From Tubiluchus corallicola (Eukaryota; Priapulida; Priapulimorpha; Priapulimorphida; Tubiluchidae), in contig JAQGDQ010000157.1 of the NCBI GenBank assembly GCA_030141605.1, forward strand, positions 1-64,000: 64,000 nucleotides of DNA, written 5' to 3'. Shown here in pieces: positions 38,101 through 48,730 of the stretch; position 1 is the first letter of the stretch; each line of letters starts with the position of its first letter. The position numbers and the translations under genes were made by a program. A model generated the notes under the pieces. It worked only from the letters and a program-made list of their open reading frames with translations, did not search any database and was not told where the DNA came from.

Positions 38101-40099
38101 TTATTTTGTGTCTATCCATGTCACTAAAATATTCCTTAGCCTCTTTTGCTGTGGAAGTTCCAAGACCTTTGTAGTACTTTACCTTCCAAGATTGCCAATT
38201 GTCAGTGTCTCTCTTCCATTCATCAAACTCAGGCAAGCTATAAAAGCTCTTCTGCTGATTACCTTTTGTAACCTTCACAATAGGTGTGATGAATTCCTCT
38301 AAAAATGGAAGGTGCAAAAGTTGAGGCCAATTATGATGAATAAAATTAACCAACAAACCCTTAATGTGTGATCCATCCACATCCTGATCTGTCATAATCA
38401 TCATTTTTCCATATCGAAGTGACCTCAGATCATCTATAGAGTTGTAACTCTTTTTATACTGAAGTCCCACTATCTTTATGACATTGTTAATTTCAGCATT
38501 CTCCATAATCTGCTTGTGCGTAGCTTCACGAACGTTCAACACTTTACCTCTGAGTGGAAACACGCCATATCGATCACGACCTACAACGCCCAGACCAGAA
38601 ACGGCCAACGTTTTTGCCGAATCTCCTTCTGTCAAAATGAGTGTGCAATTAATCGAGTTTTTTCCCCCAGCATCATTTGCATCATCAAGCTTTGGGATGC
38701 CACGTAGTTTGGATCGCTTTGATGCATGACACTTTTGATTCAACTGAGTTTGTGCCTTGAACCTGACCCATTGCATTATGCTCTCAACAATGCCAACTTT
38801 CATTGTCGAGTTAATAAATTTCTCCGGAAGCTGACACTTAGAACCAAACGACTTTGCTTGTAAAGTCATATTCTCTTTCGTCTGCGAATCAAAAGTGGGG
38901 TTTTCAATTAAGCAGTTGATAAATACCCAAATGTGGTTCTTTACTTGGAAGGGTCTGACTTGCACACCACCTTTGTTTTTCTTTTTTACAGTTTCAACTA
39001 ATTTGCCTACAAGCTGGTCAGTAACGTAGTCAACATGCCTACCTCCCTTAGTTGTAGCTATACTATTTGCAAAACTCACTTGTTGAAATCCTTTGTCGCT
39101 CATCGTCACCGCAACTTCCCAGCGATCATTAACTTTTTCATAAACTAGTTTCAGATCATTGCCATCCTCATACGTTTTACCTCGAGTATAAAGATTTGCA
39201 TAATCCTGGAAATTTTTAATGGGCAACTTTGTCCCATTTAACATGACTTTTACACCTTGAGTAGATGCCACAATATCATATGCCCTTCTCTTAAATATGG
39301 CACATATATCCTCATCTAAATGTTCCATTTTAAACTTTTTGAGATCAGGATAGAAAGTAATCTCAGTGTAGTCAGGTCCATCATATGGTTTAATATCATG
39401 TGCACCAGCTTTCAGCATATTATCAGTCCATGTCTGTTTAAACTTCTTGCCATACTCTTTGCAAGCTGTAACACATGTAAACTTAGTGCTGAAGATATTG
39501 CACAATTTGGCTCCATAGCCATTTCTGCCTCCAGTAACTTTCCGCTCCTCGTCGTTGTAGTTGCTTGATGTAAGCAAATGTCCAAATATCAGCTCAGGAA
39601 CATAAATCTTTTCAACTTGATGTTCAACAATTGGAATACCTTTGCCGTTATTCCAAATGCTGATCTTGTTATTGTCTGGATCTATTGTTATTTTTATGAG
39701 GGTCATAGACTTGTCGCGCTGTTTGTTGTCAGCTGCATTCACAAGTATTTCATCAAATATCTTGAACAGCCCGGGAACATAGGTTAATTCTTTCTGCACC
39801 ATACCTCCTTTTCCTTCGTTAGCCTCTTCATCAAATACCCACATCTGTTGTGTAACCTTCTCCACGGAACCAATGTAAGTATCAGGCCGCAAAAGAATAT
39901 GTTCCAATTGCGTCTTTTTTTGATAAATTCGTTCTACGGACAGTCTCTTTTTGCTCTTTGGTGGAACAGCCCCATCAGCTGTATCTCCTCTGGCAAAGTT
40001 TGGTTCTGACGAGTGTGCATTAGCATTAGTTTTCTTTGCCTGATTAGCAAACATTGTTAAGAGTGTATTCCCACTCTCTGCTGCTTTTTCTCCTGGCAT
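35165..40099 (-). CDS. TOP2: DNA topoisomerase II (type IIA, ATP-dependent), 1644 aa
   Basis: It passes one DNA duplex through a double-strand break in another, using ATP, to untangle and relax chromosomes in the nucleus. Domains in order: GHKL ATPase (N-box EILVNAADN 117-125; NNGKGIP 150-156; GRNGYGAK 191-198; QTK loop lysine 408), TOPRIM (EGDSA with Glu491; DQDVDGSH with Asp571 and Asp573), then the winged-helix domain with the catalytic Arg-Tyr pair in ASPRYIFT (Tyr835), GIGTGWSC, and a Lys/Ser/Asp/Glu-rich C-terminal tail from about 1190 that ends in an Asp run. Length is normal for the family. The start is the ATG at 40099, since the 41 extra upstream codons cross a consensus acceptor (TTTTTTACAG, exon from 40118), implying an intron in the 5' UTR. 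The coding sequence has no introns, unlike vertebrate TOP2 genes. All key residues are intact. Confidence 0.97.
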   Translation of the reverse strand: MPGEKAAESGNTLLTMFANQAKKTNANAHSSEPNFARGDTADGAVPPKSKKRLSVERIYQKKTQLEHILLRPDTYIGSVEKVTQQMWVFDEEANEGKGGMVQKELTYVPGLFKIFDEILVNAADNKQRDKSMTLIKITIDPDNNKISIWNNGKGIPIVEHQVEKIYVPELIFGHLLTSSNYNDEERKVTGGRNGYGAKLCNIFSTKFTCVTACKEYGKKFKQTWTDNMLKAGAHDIKPYDGPDYTEITFYPDLKKFKMEHLDEDICAIFKRRAYDIVASTQGVKVMLNGTKLPIKNFQDYANLYTRGKTYEDGNDLKLVYEKVNDRWEVAVTMSDKGFQQVSFANSIATTKGGRHVDYVTDQLVGKLVETVKKKNKGGVQVRPFQVKNHIWVFINCLIENPTFDSQTKENMTLQAKSFGSKCQLPEKFINSTMKVGIVESIMQWVRFKAQTQLNQKCHASKRSKLRGIPKLDDANDAGGKNSINCTLILTEGDSAKTLAVSGLGVVGRDRYGVFPLRGKVLNVREATHKQIMENAEINNVIKIVGLQYKKSYNSIDDLRSLRYGKMMIMTDQDVDGSHIKGLLVNFIHHNWPQLLHLPFLEEFITPIVKVTKGNQQKSFYSLPEFDEWKRDTDNWQSWKVKYYKGLGTSTAKEAKEYFSDMDRHKIKFKYSGPDDDQAVLLAFGKKKADDRKEWLTNGLQDRKERREMGLSDVYLYGKDTRAITYSEFVNKELIQFSIYDNERSIPSLVDGLKPGQRKVLFTCLKRNDKREVKVAQLAGSVAELSAYHHGEQSLNMTIVNLAQNFIGSNNVNLLQPIGQFGTRLHGGKDCASPRYIFTMLSPLAKLLFVASDEPGLRHLYDDNQKIEPEWYCPVIPMLLVNGAEGIGTGWSCKVQNYDPRQIIRNLRKMIAGQEPELMTPFFKNFTGTIQQISDDRFVVSGEVAVLDNCTVEITELPVRTWTQNYKESVLEPMLLGTDKVQPTILDYKEYHTDTTVRFVIKMSEAKIMEAEAQGLHKFFKLQTTLSTGNMVLFDHNGCIKKYSSPQEILQEFYTLRLDRYRIRKEHLDGCLTAESLRLDNQARFILEKIERKVVVENVKKKDLIQVLVNRGYDSDPVKAWKAAQRQKEAADNPDSQEDSDTEEAITKDGPDYDYLVGMPMWNLTKEKKEELLKKKADKAVELDVLRAKTPKDLWKEDLDKFSEELDKVEANEREEEQSCIVQSTKTGKGRVAKVKKFAREETKPSTIGRRVEPNIEEYMKNVEKAKKAKEAKERREVKKENGEMDIFDEEEDAPKPLAERLSLSNEKQPGAKPKTKDGMKQTKLLFKPIKKSKKEESDKSDDETPFIPRDKPSRRAAATVKYTFSDDEDAKSEEKADLTSDDQGPDFGDEMSDYAPDESDEDFMPSHPKTSRSPKKSPQKKSIKLKQVAAGGNVPDSKQTSSAQNLESYDSEVQDNYTKSFEYSDSPKAKDQKKKVIKAKIDHDGKKKKVDDGKKALKDKKQSSAVSADSKPKKTKAVDSDMEIIDSDDEPPRAAPTKKHKFQFSDDEDEPVPKATKSAPSKVKKVKKRPAIAADSESEDEFVLKKKPKAQKKKKKASDSDDDEDDSIGAGFSEIPVEPRERKGRAKQQVKYNFSSDDDDDDLF

Positions 40100-40120
40100 C
40101 TTCACAAGTATGTAAATACT

Positions 40121-41187
40121 GTAAAAAACAATAAAGTCATTAAGGTTTGACTGAAAGGGAAAAAGTAAATACTTCAAAAATAAATACCAATTAGTATAAT
40201 GCACAATACAGATATATAACACAGCATAAATGACTAGCCATACTAAAAAAATCTAATCTGCAAAGTTCCATATCAAATTTATGTGCTATATACACCTAAC
40301 GTTTTGCAATGTTGTTTATAAAATCTCAGAAATTTTGTCCCCTAGTTCTTTTAGTGCTGATTTATCCTGTAGATTTTCGGTTGATGCTAACATTTCATAA
40401 TTTGTTGTTGATTTTTCGACGTGATTTAAGTACTTTGCTAACCTTGAGACAATGACAAAAAATGCCTCTTCAAAACCCAATTTGACAGGAAATACTAAAT
40501 ACTACACTGATAAAATGGAATGACATACATCCCTGGATTAACCAATAAGCAAAACAAACACCTGTGTCATAATATATTACCAAATGTGGTTATGCTTATA
40601 AAAATGTGATGACACTGAAAACAGGATAATGCTGCTTGTGACTATAAGCATTTCATGGTGATGATAATGAATACACAACTGTGTAGACTGCAAATAAATT
40701 CCACTGCAAGTTTTTTTCATTTCCAAAGATAAAATTTCATTTTGCAATTTAGTATTGTTTTTATTCCGAATTTCACATATTATGGGGGTACCAACATTTT
40801 TTCAGTGCTTCGGGCCTCTTGAGGTCCTAATCCGGCCCTGGCAACATAGCCTACATCACTATAGTGCACTGGATAATACCAGGCTTTCAAATAAAGTGGA
40901 GACAGACAGTGCTATGGCAACCAACTTGGCCTCTTTTTGATTTTTTACATTCAGGTTTCAGCATTAACACTTTTATGTGCACCTACATTTACCAATACAT
41001 GGTTACTACTTCTATTGGGTTTCTGCAAATTTACTTATGATTTTTAATACGTTTTGTGAGCTCAGAAATAATGTGTGACTACACAAATATGCAACTTATT
41101 TGTACATAGCACTGGTTGAGGCTATTATTCAAACACACTGTCTTGTCAATTCTTTCAAATTCATACATTCAAATTTGGCAGTGTATA
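40121..41187. other. 5' flank of TOP2 and debris of a possible hAT terminus
   Basis: It should contain the TOP2 5' UTR intron and promoter, though I cannot place a first exon or core promoter. At about 40780-40845 the minus strand begins CCAGGGCCGGATTAGGACCT, a start often seen on hAT-type elements, but no partner end is visible. Confidence 0.35.
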
Positions 41188-41189
41188 TA

Positions 41190-42200
41190 CAGTAGGCGCC
41201 GCTTATTAGACTCACGGTTAATAGACTCAATCGCTTAATTGACTTAAAAAGACCTGGTACGGGCCACCTCTATTCAAATGCCCATAAAAATTGTCGGTAA
41301 TTGACTCAAATAACTCCGCATAATTGAGTCAATATTTTTGCTTCACGTGCTTCAATAAGACACTTTCGTGTGACTAATAAGCTTTCGTGCTTTTACATCA
41401 TCTCAGTTGGCTTTTGTCCTATAATATACATAGAAACAATCATGTTAAGTACCATTTTGTTTGTAAGCAGGAACGTTGATCATACGCTAATACGCTAGCC
41501 TAATGGTTTCCCCTGACCCGCCTGTCCACTGCTATTAACCTCATTACCCAAGAATTCCTGCAAGTTAAACATTTTATCACTTGCTTGCTTTTGAAGCTCT
41601 GCCTGTCTTTGCCAGAAAGTGTAATCAGATGTTGCTGTTATGCCAGCGATGCAGGTACAGTACAGTAAGTACATCACAATAGCAAGCGGGAACTTAGGCG
41701 AAACTACAGACAAAGCTACTTGCGGGGGAAACACGGGCACCACCATAAGTTTAAGCACGCCAAGTACTAAGTATTTTATGAGAATTTGTTCATTCGTACA
41801 GATTTTCAACGTTTTTATCATTATGAGAGCTTTGTGAGCCAATTTCTTCGCGATAAAATGAAGCAGCCGACTTTGAAGGAATTTTTGTAACTTTTGCAAA
41901 AAAAACAAACTTACAAGTGTAATTTAGAAAAGTATACTTTTTAATTTGAATTGAAAAATTTATTGCTAATTCATTTATATAAATTAATATTTTAAAATAT
42001 TTCTTTTAATTTTTAACTGTACAAAGGTGTTTAGGCATTACTTTGTTTCTAAAATAGATTAAAAACATTTACAGTGCATACTAAGCTGGTGACTCATACT
42101 TCTATACCATAATACTACACCCATCAGTTAATAGATTCAATCGGTTAATTGGGTCAAAACACTTCGGTCCCAAAGTGAGTCTATCAAGTGGTGCCTACTG
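41190..42200. mobile_element. pogo-like TA-flanked element, 1011 bp, non-autonomous or decayed
   Basis: CAGTAGGCGCCGCTTATTAG at 41190 and, inverted, CAGTAGGCACCACTTGATAG ending at 42200 are terminal inverted repeats of about 25 bp. TA lies on both sides (41188-41189 and 42201-42202), as expected for Tc1/mariner/pogo insertion. Inner sequence is partly symmetric too (TAATAGACTCAATCGCTTAA against TTAATAGATTCAATCGGTTA). On the plus strand a stretch near 41850 reads MKQPTLKEFL, similar to the tail motif of Tigger/pogo transposases. No DDE catalytic domain is visible, and the 137-aa minus frame at 41495-41908 is not recognised. Confidence 0.75.
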
Positions 42201-42202
42201 TA

Positions 42203-42907
42203 TACAAATACACTGGACATAGGCCAAAGAAAATTTATGTTTGTTTGGCCAATATTTGTTTGTATGGCCAATATATCAAAAAAAATAGTTTATAGGTGGT
42301 CATTTTTTAATTTGAATGTTTTCCAAGCTTGAATAAAAGACCTGTTAAAAAGAAATATAAAATTTGGGTGCATTTTCCATAGTCTACTATTATTCGGCAC
42401 AGAACACCCACTGAGTATCACAACCACAAATCCATTATAGTTAGTTATTGCAAAGGCTAATTTTACAACTTGCTTTTCTGGTATATTTTTACTTTATTCC
42501 TACAACACCAAACAACAATACGATATAACAAAACACGATATGGTATGATATCATATATATATATATATACATAGGATTATATAATTAATACTTTAATTAT
42601 ATGATATGATATCTACATAAATTATTGTTTGCACTATAGTCAGAAGCATCTCCTGTGTAACTATAATGCAATTAATGGCGCAAGTATTAGGATGCAAAAG
42701 AGGAAAGGTAAAAAAATGATGGAATGATAGCGCAGAATGCAGCAGATGGGAATTAGTAGGATTAGGTTAGTGAAATGATGTGAATGATAGTGAATATGAG
42801 ATTGCTATTTGGAACATCACAAATATATATACAGTTAGGTACAGAAGTACACTATGGGCCAGTCTGTCGTCAGATATTGGGAACGTACGTCAAATGTTGC
42901 GCAACAT
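42203..42907. other. Non-coding, AT-rich
   Basis: It contains a TA dinucleotide run and imperfect ATGATATGATATC inverted words at about 42540-42615. Nothing else is recognised. Confidence 0.4.
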
Positions 42908-43062
42908 TTAATATGAGTTTAAGAGTGAAGTTTTCAAACTTTTTTTGAATCTTGTTAACGATGAAATTGACTTAATATTTACAGGTACTCTGTTCCATAT
43001 GACCGAACCAACAAATGAGATTAAATGTTTTATCAAAAAGCTAAGTTCTAATACCATCAGAG
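42908..43062 (-). pseudogene. Reverse-transcriptase C-terminal remnant (non-LTR)
   Basis: The minus-strand frame reads ISFVGSVIWNRVPVNIKS, then SLTRFKKSLKTSLL. F--G--IWN-IP--IK--SL--FK--LK--LL is the conserved end of jockey/CR1-type reverse transcriptases. Only about 50 codons survive. The fragment appears truncated upstream. Confidence 0.65.
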
Positions 43063-44430
43063 AATAGATGAGTGTGTAAAATATGTATGACAGAGAAAGT
43101 AAGAAAGGATATTTTACCTTCACACATGCATCAACTTTTTCATAAGAAAAACAATGTTCAATTGTACCACCCTAGCTTACCCACTCTTGTAATTAGAATT
43201 TTTTGTAATGGCTAGCCTGAAAATAGCAAGAGCCAAATGGCTTTGCTGAGCTGATTATTTTACAGGATCTGCAAAATTTTACACACAGGTTTGACAACCA
43301 AGCTAGAACAAATGCTGAATACATTCCTCATTTGTCATCTAGTGCAAGACTTCTTCACGGCCTACTATAACAGCTAGTAGCACACAAATGTTCAAGTTTA
43401 GCATAGCACTACTATTACTATTAGTATTAGTACTAAAAATTTGAACTGTGTAAATATAGACAGACATTTTTTTATTTATCTCCTAAATTACACCAGAATT
43501 ACAAGGCATACAATAAGTGCTACAATTAATTAAAAATTGTAATAAAATGTACATAAGGAAAGTATACTATAAGGCCTAAGGGGGGAAGGAGAATGACTAG
43601 CGAAGGACCAATAGGTCATCAAAATCAGCGAAAAAGCAGGACAATAAGAAGACATAAATAAATGACAGTGAAAATCACAAGACACTAAGCATAAAATTAC
43701 TATCAAGCCTAGAAGCTAAACCACCAGCACTGTACTCATGTACTGCACGGATCGCAGAAGACGCCATTCAGCAAAAAATAACTGCATTCATAGTACGATA
43801 CCTGACAACTGTCAAAGAAATCTTACAGGAGAATCATACATGCAGTGACTTCACACTTTGTTCATTAAAAATAGTACATATAATCAAAACATGTAGAAAA
43901 ATTACACAAAATCTTTATACTTAAAGAATACATTCAAAGAAAAACCGTTACACAAAACGGCGCTAGACGCTCTATATGAATGAAAAATCGGCAATCTTCA
44001 TATACAAAACGTTCTTCTTGCGAGTCGGACTTACGATCTGTGTAATGCACTAACGACGACAATTTTCATGATTTTCATGGACCATAGCTTTGCTCAAAGC
44101 TGGTAGCGAAGAAGAATGATTAATTCTTTATTTGACATGGATAACACTTTAGCCAACAATTACAAAACTAAGAGTTCTTTACGAAGTGGTCCACCAAATT
44201 AATAAAGACAAAAGCATTACAAAAATGCTCCACGCTGGGAGCATTAAAAATACTGGAACATAAGATCTGATTTAGACATTACTCAATTACACAATTTAAA
44301 AACAACTTAAGTATCCCAATTTATATAGAATGGATAAAAGAAAATAATACAAATTATACACAATGTAAACAGAGATAAACAGAATCTGCACATTTTAGTG
44401 AAACACCTGCAGTAAAAGATAATAACCATT
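43063..44430. other. Intergenic, nothing recognised
   Basis: No exon or paired terminal repeat was supported between two reverse-transcriptase remnants. Confidence 0.35.
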
Positions 44431-44439
44431 TTTTTTTAA

Positions 44440-45095
44440 TCGTGACTTAAAAGCATTGATGCTATTGGCGTCGGTCACTTCTGGCAGTCAAGAGTTCCAC
44501 AGTTGAGCTCCAGAAAAAGCTAAAGTACGCTAATTTTATAAATATCTAACTTTGGTTTTGGCAAGTAGAGTCCGTGAGACTTAGTTGCTCATGTGACCCT
44601 GCTGTGAATGCCTAAAACATATGTAAATGATTCTCTCAGGTAATCAGGCATATGATTATTCAAGATTTTGTACATCATCACACCTTTGTGATATTTAATT
44701 CTGTCTGTTAAATGAAGCCATTTGAGTGTAGCGAGCAAATCACTCGTGGGCATTTCCATGCTTCGGTTGAGTATGAGCTGCAAGCCATTTTTGGATCCTG
44801 AAAACTCTAAGTAACGTTTGTTTGTCACAGTTGCCCCAAATACTGCAGCAAAACTCAGGATGTGGCTGCACATAACTGCTAGAAAATAGTATCTTTGTGC
44901 TGCTGGGAAGATATTGTCTTAGTCTTCGAAGGACTGCTAAACTTGCTAAAGCTCTTCTCTGTATTTCAGAAACATTTGCTCCCCAGGATAAAGTATTGTC
45001 TATAATTAACCCTAACACTTTTTCTTGCTGGCAGTTACTAATTGAATCTCCCCCTCGATGGTAACATTTATGTCATCAGTACAACAGGCATGGAA
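44440..45095 (-). pseudogene. Reverse-transcriptase thumb/C-terminal remnant (jockey/CR1-like), decayed
   Basis: In order on the minus strand: INVTIEGEIQ, VLGLIIDNTLSWGANV, LAVLRRLRQYLPSSTKILF, HPEFCCSIWGN, then after a frame change LLATLKWLHLTDRIKYHKGV, MMYKILNNHMPDYL, and a last part resembling the LYVPKP/LWN-LP end near 44530-44470. It matches the typical sequence KVLG--ID--LSW, L-R-R-YLP, LPHL-YC--VWG, L-WL---RI--HK--M-YK--N---P-YL of such proteins. The Tyr-Xaa-Asp-Asp core lies upstream and is missing. Frameshifts and stops show it is inactive. Confidence 0.8.
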
Positions 45096-46573
45096 CTGTT
45101 ATAAAATAGTATTTTCGTGGCATTCTTTGCTAAGCGACATTACTACAACAAACATTTCAGAGCATTTCTCATAGGTCTCTATCATTTGCTTTAAGGTCAA
45201 ACATAAGCACTATTAAAAATTTTTCATTCATTTAATCAGCATCATTATTTCAGTGCACCTCTCTCTTTGAGAAGACTCTATCGTCTTAAAGTGGGTCATG
45301 TTAACTCTGTCATGTTATTTTCAATTTAGTTTTAGTTATTAACTTTTTGTTGAATTCTAGATTGAATAATAATTGAATTACTTTCATCTTATATGCTTTT
45401 CCATTGCACTTTGTGTTTCAATTTTTTGTCAAAAAAATGAAAACGTCAATTTATAATTATATTTTGTTATAACGCCTTTATTTATTTCCAATACCAACAC
45501 CATTGTTTTATTAAATTTACTGTTTTTTATTGATGACGTCATATCAATATCATAATCATAATATAAATTCAAAATTTGCTTTAATTAAATGATAGCAAAA
45601 TTAAATGTAAGAAATTATACCGTATTAACTTTCTTTATTCCTATTCTGCATAGCGTAATGATGAAGATAAAAGGAATCATTGAGATTTCCCGTTCTCGGA
45701 CCAAAATAATAAGTATTGACCAATCCTTTGCGGTGATTAGTATTATAATTACGGTATTGTTCACAATGTTCACAACTTCAAATAGTAGTATTCTTATGTA
45801 TGCGTATGGTTTTATCTGATGTGGCAGTTGTCACGCCCACATTAGCAGAAAATTCTATCTTTGCAAAAGCATATTAGAGGCTTCGATATTAGAGGCAAAT
45901 AGAAACAACTACATTTTTCTTCCTGTGCTGATAATTTATAAACTTTGTACGGTACATAATCTTATCTAATCTAAACTTCGACTCTATTATGTCACAGAGC
46001 TGTTGCAACTAAATGTGTAATGAAAGACAAGTAAACAGCAATTGTTGATTTGTGGAAAAGAAGAAACTTATGTGCACAAAGTGAACAAAATACATGTTTT
46101 TGATCTTGCAAACTGGCACTTTTTGTTGATGTCAATTTGCTCGCCGTTTTGGTGAAGAGGATCGTATGTATCCACGGAAACCACGATAAAAGATTTTGCA
46201 TATTGTTTCTTGTCAAAGTTTGTAAAAATTCTACGCAATTTTAGGGTTCTTAAAATAAAAAACTTAGTTCCAAATCTTATTAATCTTTTTCAGATCTGCG
46301 ATTACTGTGGTTACTCGGTGACCTGTTTACCCTTTCCAGTCGGTCGTTTTTGGTGCAAGCCTTTTCATTATCAACGCAGGTTGGCAAACCTATAATTTAT
46401 TAATCTGTATTATAGCTTAAGCTTAATTTGTTAAGCTTGTGATTATAGCTTGCTTTAACTCCATTCTATAATTTTGTCTTTCTTACTTTTATCAGTTTTG
46501 ATATCAGTTAATTTAACCAAACTCAACCAACTTATCTGTGTTGTCACTATGAAGCATGAACCAGCTAACATTA
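45096..46573. other. Intergenic, nothing recognised
   Basis: Small frames at 45589 and 45992 have no recognisable domain or splice context. Confidence 0.4.
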
Positions 46574-46582
46574 CATCATTCA

Positions 46583-47262
46583 GGCGCTATTACACTTTCG
46601 CACCGCCTAGCTTTTCCTAGGTTATTACTCGTTTCTAGGCCCGTAGGTCGTCATTCTATTATTCTTACGTCATCAGTAAATGTTTCCGCTAATCTAATTG
46701 TAATTTAATCATTTATTTAGGTATACTTACCAATAATTACGCTGTATTCACAGTTCTACACAGTATCGCCATCTTGTTTGTGTGTGTAGTCACGTGACGA
46801 ATTTCGTACTAGTTTATGCATTATCAGGGTCTAGCTTAAAAGGCACGTGACACACTTTCATCTTAATTGCATTTACGAAATAAAGAAAAAACCTTTACTT
46901 TTATAATCTAATATGTGGGAACACTGTAATATCATACAAACTCCCGTGGCTGCAACCATAATAATCATAAATTATGCAAAAAAACTAAAAATACAGGTTA
47001 AGGGCTACTACGTCACTGCGCGAAAGCGATTGCGCATTAGTGGTGTAAACACGGTTATTCACGTGCAGCCTTTTGCGTAGTGGCGGCGATAAGTAATGTA
47101 TGATTTTAATCTGATTTTCATCTGGAATTATAAAGCGTAAAAAGCACTAATATTATGGGAATATGGTGTATATTACCCCTGTTGGTCTGCTTTCTGGCCT
47201 GCAGGCGTGAAAAGAACCAATAGGCCAGGAAAAGCTAGGCGGTGCGAAAGTGTAATAGCGCC
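46583..47262. mobile_element. Mutator-like MITE, 680 bp, perfect 9-bp target duplication
   Basis: The left end GGCGCTATTACACTTTCGCA, continuing through CCGCCTAGCTTTTCCT, is repeated inverted at the right end. That gives at least 36 bp of identical terminal inverted repeat (46583-46618 and 47227-47262). The flanks are identical 9-mers, CATCATTCA at 46574-46582 and 47263-47271. A 9-bp duplication with long TIRs is typical of the Mutator (MULE) superfamily. The interior has CACGTGAC words and no coding frame, so it is non-autonomous. Near-perfect ends suggest a fairly recent insertion. Confidence 0.9.
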
Positions 47263-47271
47263 CATCATTCA

Positions 47272-47999
47272 TCCATCCGTTCTGTGCCTAAATCTTTTTG
47301 ATATCAGGGCGAGTAGCGGCATGTATTGTACTACTAGGCTATTTTCTTCTCAAAAATACTAAGGCTCGTGTATGCTTACACTACAATACAGCAACACATT
47401 ATTTTGACTTATAAATGCTATATACCATTACACAGAGCCTGTATGTAGTAACCATTGCATAAAGTGCATGTCAAACTGAATGACCAACGTCAGCATTTTT
47501 GGACCATCTAGGGTCACCCAAAGGCTATCTAAAGGGAATGTCGCTAACAATTGTATAATAATTATAGCAAATTGAAGCTAACGGCGCAGGGAACTATAAG
47601 CTTAGAAACTCGGTACTAGAATCATAATTTTACGGATCCGCTGTGGGCCTGATTTAGGAAGATGCTAAATGCAAAGTTTATAGCAAAACCAAAGAGAGAG
47701 CACATCATAATGTAACAATCCAGGGCATTATAATTAATGTCCCTGTGTGAAGGCACTATCAGAGTTTCTGACGCTAATGCATTTGTATACTAGCAGGATG
47801 TCATGGCAATGTGATAACATGTGACCCCAATAGGCCCATGTGCCTTTGTGTTTGAGCAATTATTCTACCACATGTCATACAAGTTTGTTGTAGTTATTGC
47901 AAATTTTTCTTCAGGGGACCTACACCGTCATTGACAATCCGGTTACCTTTCCAAATCACAGCCGTCTCAAGCGTTCTTCATCAGTTACTCCTTGCCCAG
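47272..47999. other. Intergenic, nothing recognised
   Basis: No exon or repeat structure could be supported. Confidence 0.35.
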
Positions 48000-48730
48000 A
48001 GACTTTGTTTCTTATCTATGTGTAAAATTCACAACTTAATATTATGTGCTTTGCAGTTTCAGTATCTTTACCATATTTACAGAGTCTTTTTTTCTATGCA
48101 GTAATCTACTTTCCGAACATACAGATGATTTCCCAACACTTCTAATACACCTACCCTGGCTTTGACAAGAATCCTCCACCCCACGTGTCATTCATCCAGG
48201 CTTCAAACTATATACTGCTTGCTTTTGCAATCACTATATCTTTCTACTGTAGAACATTTACTTAATTTTTCATTCCACATTGTTGATCCCATTTCGGCTA
48301 TAACTTTTTCTATATGCGCGTCCCATGCTTTTTCCCCTCAATTGTTTATCATAAATTTTATTCAGACCTATTTCATTTAGTTCCCCCAATGCCATAATAT
48401 TGCCAAACACTGAGAGCCCAAATTTATCTCCCAAATGGCTGATTCTTTGCAGCCATTTTGATCAAAATCTGTGTATTACTACCATGTTATCACTTTTTTC
48501 AACATCCGATCCTCAGTCATAAATATGCTTCTTTTAAATAATTTTAGGCGAGCCTTTGCTTCTCATTTTTCAAAAGATTAAAATGCAGCTTCACATCTAT
48601 TAACAGTGCCACGGCATCCTTTTACTTTCCAGAGCCATCTTACAAATTCTTCTTGTATGCTATTATACCAATCGACTTCTTTTTGGCTATATGTTCTGCC
48701 TACACAACCGAACATTATTGTATCCTGTTG
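48000..48730 (-). pseudogene. Reverse-transcriptase C-terminal region, strongly decayed
   Basis: Minus-strand frames give VDWYNSIQEEFVRWLWKV near 48690-48640 and, after many stops, WNEKLSKCSTVERYSDCKSK, then LVKARVGVLEVLGNHLYV and, in another frame, KDTETAKHIILSCEFYT. The last part fits the A-R-G---V--R-------C--C-----ET--H-L-EC-Y region found after the polymerase domain of some animal non-LTR elements. Short matches and several stops make the assignment moderate. Confidence 0.5.

Noticed and set aside
35202-39787. Many 60-180 aa plus-strand frames opposite topoisomerase II
   Set aside because: They are antisense shadows of a long conserved gene, mostly Ser/Phe-rich complements of its Lys/Glu-rich codons.
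40100-40222. 41-residue N-terminal extension of topoisomerase II
   Set aside because: It crosses a consensus splice acceptor at 40119-40120 and is hydrophobic and unlike the family. The ATG at 40099 gives the usual N-terminus.
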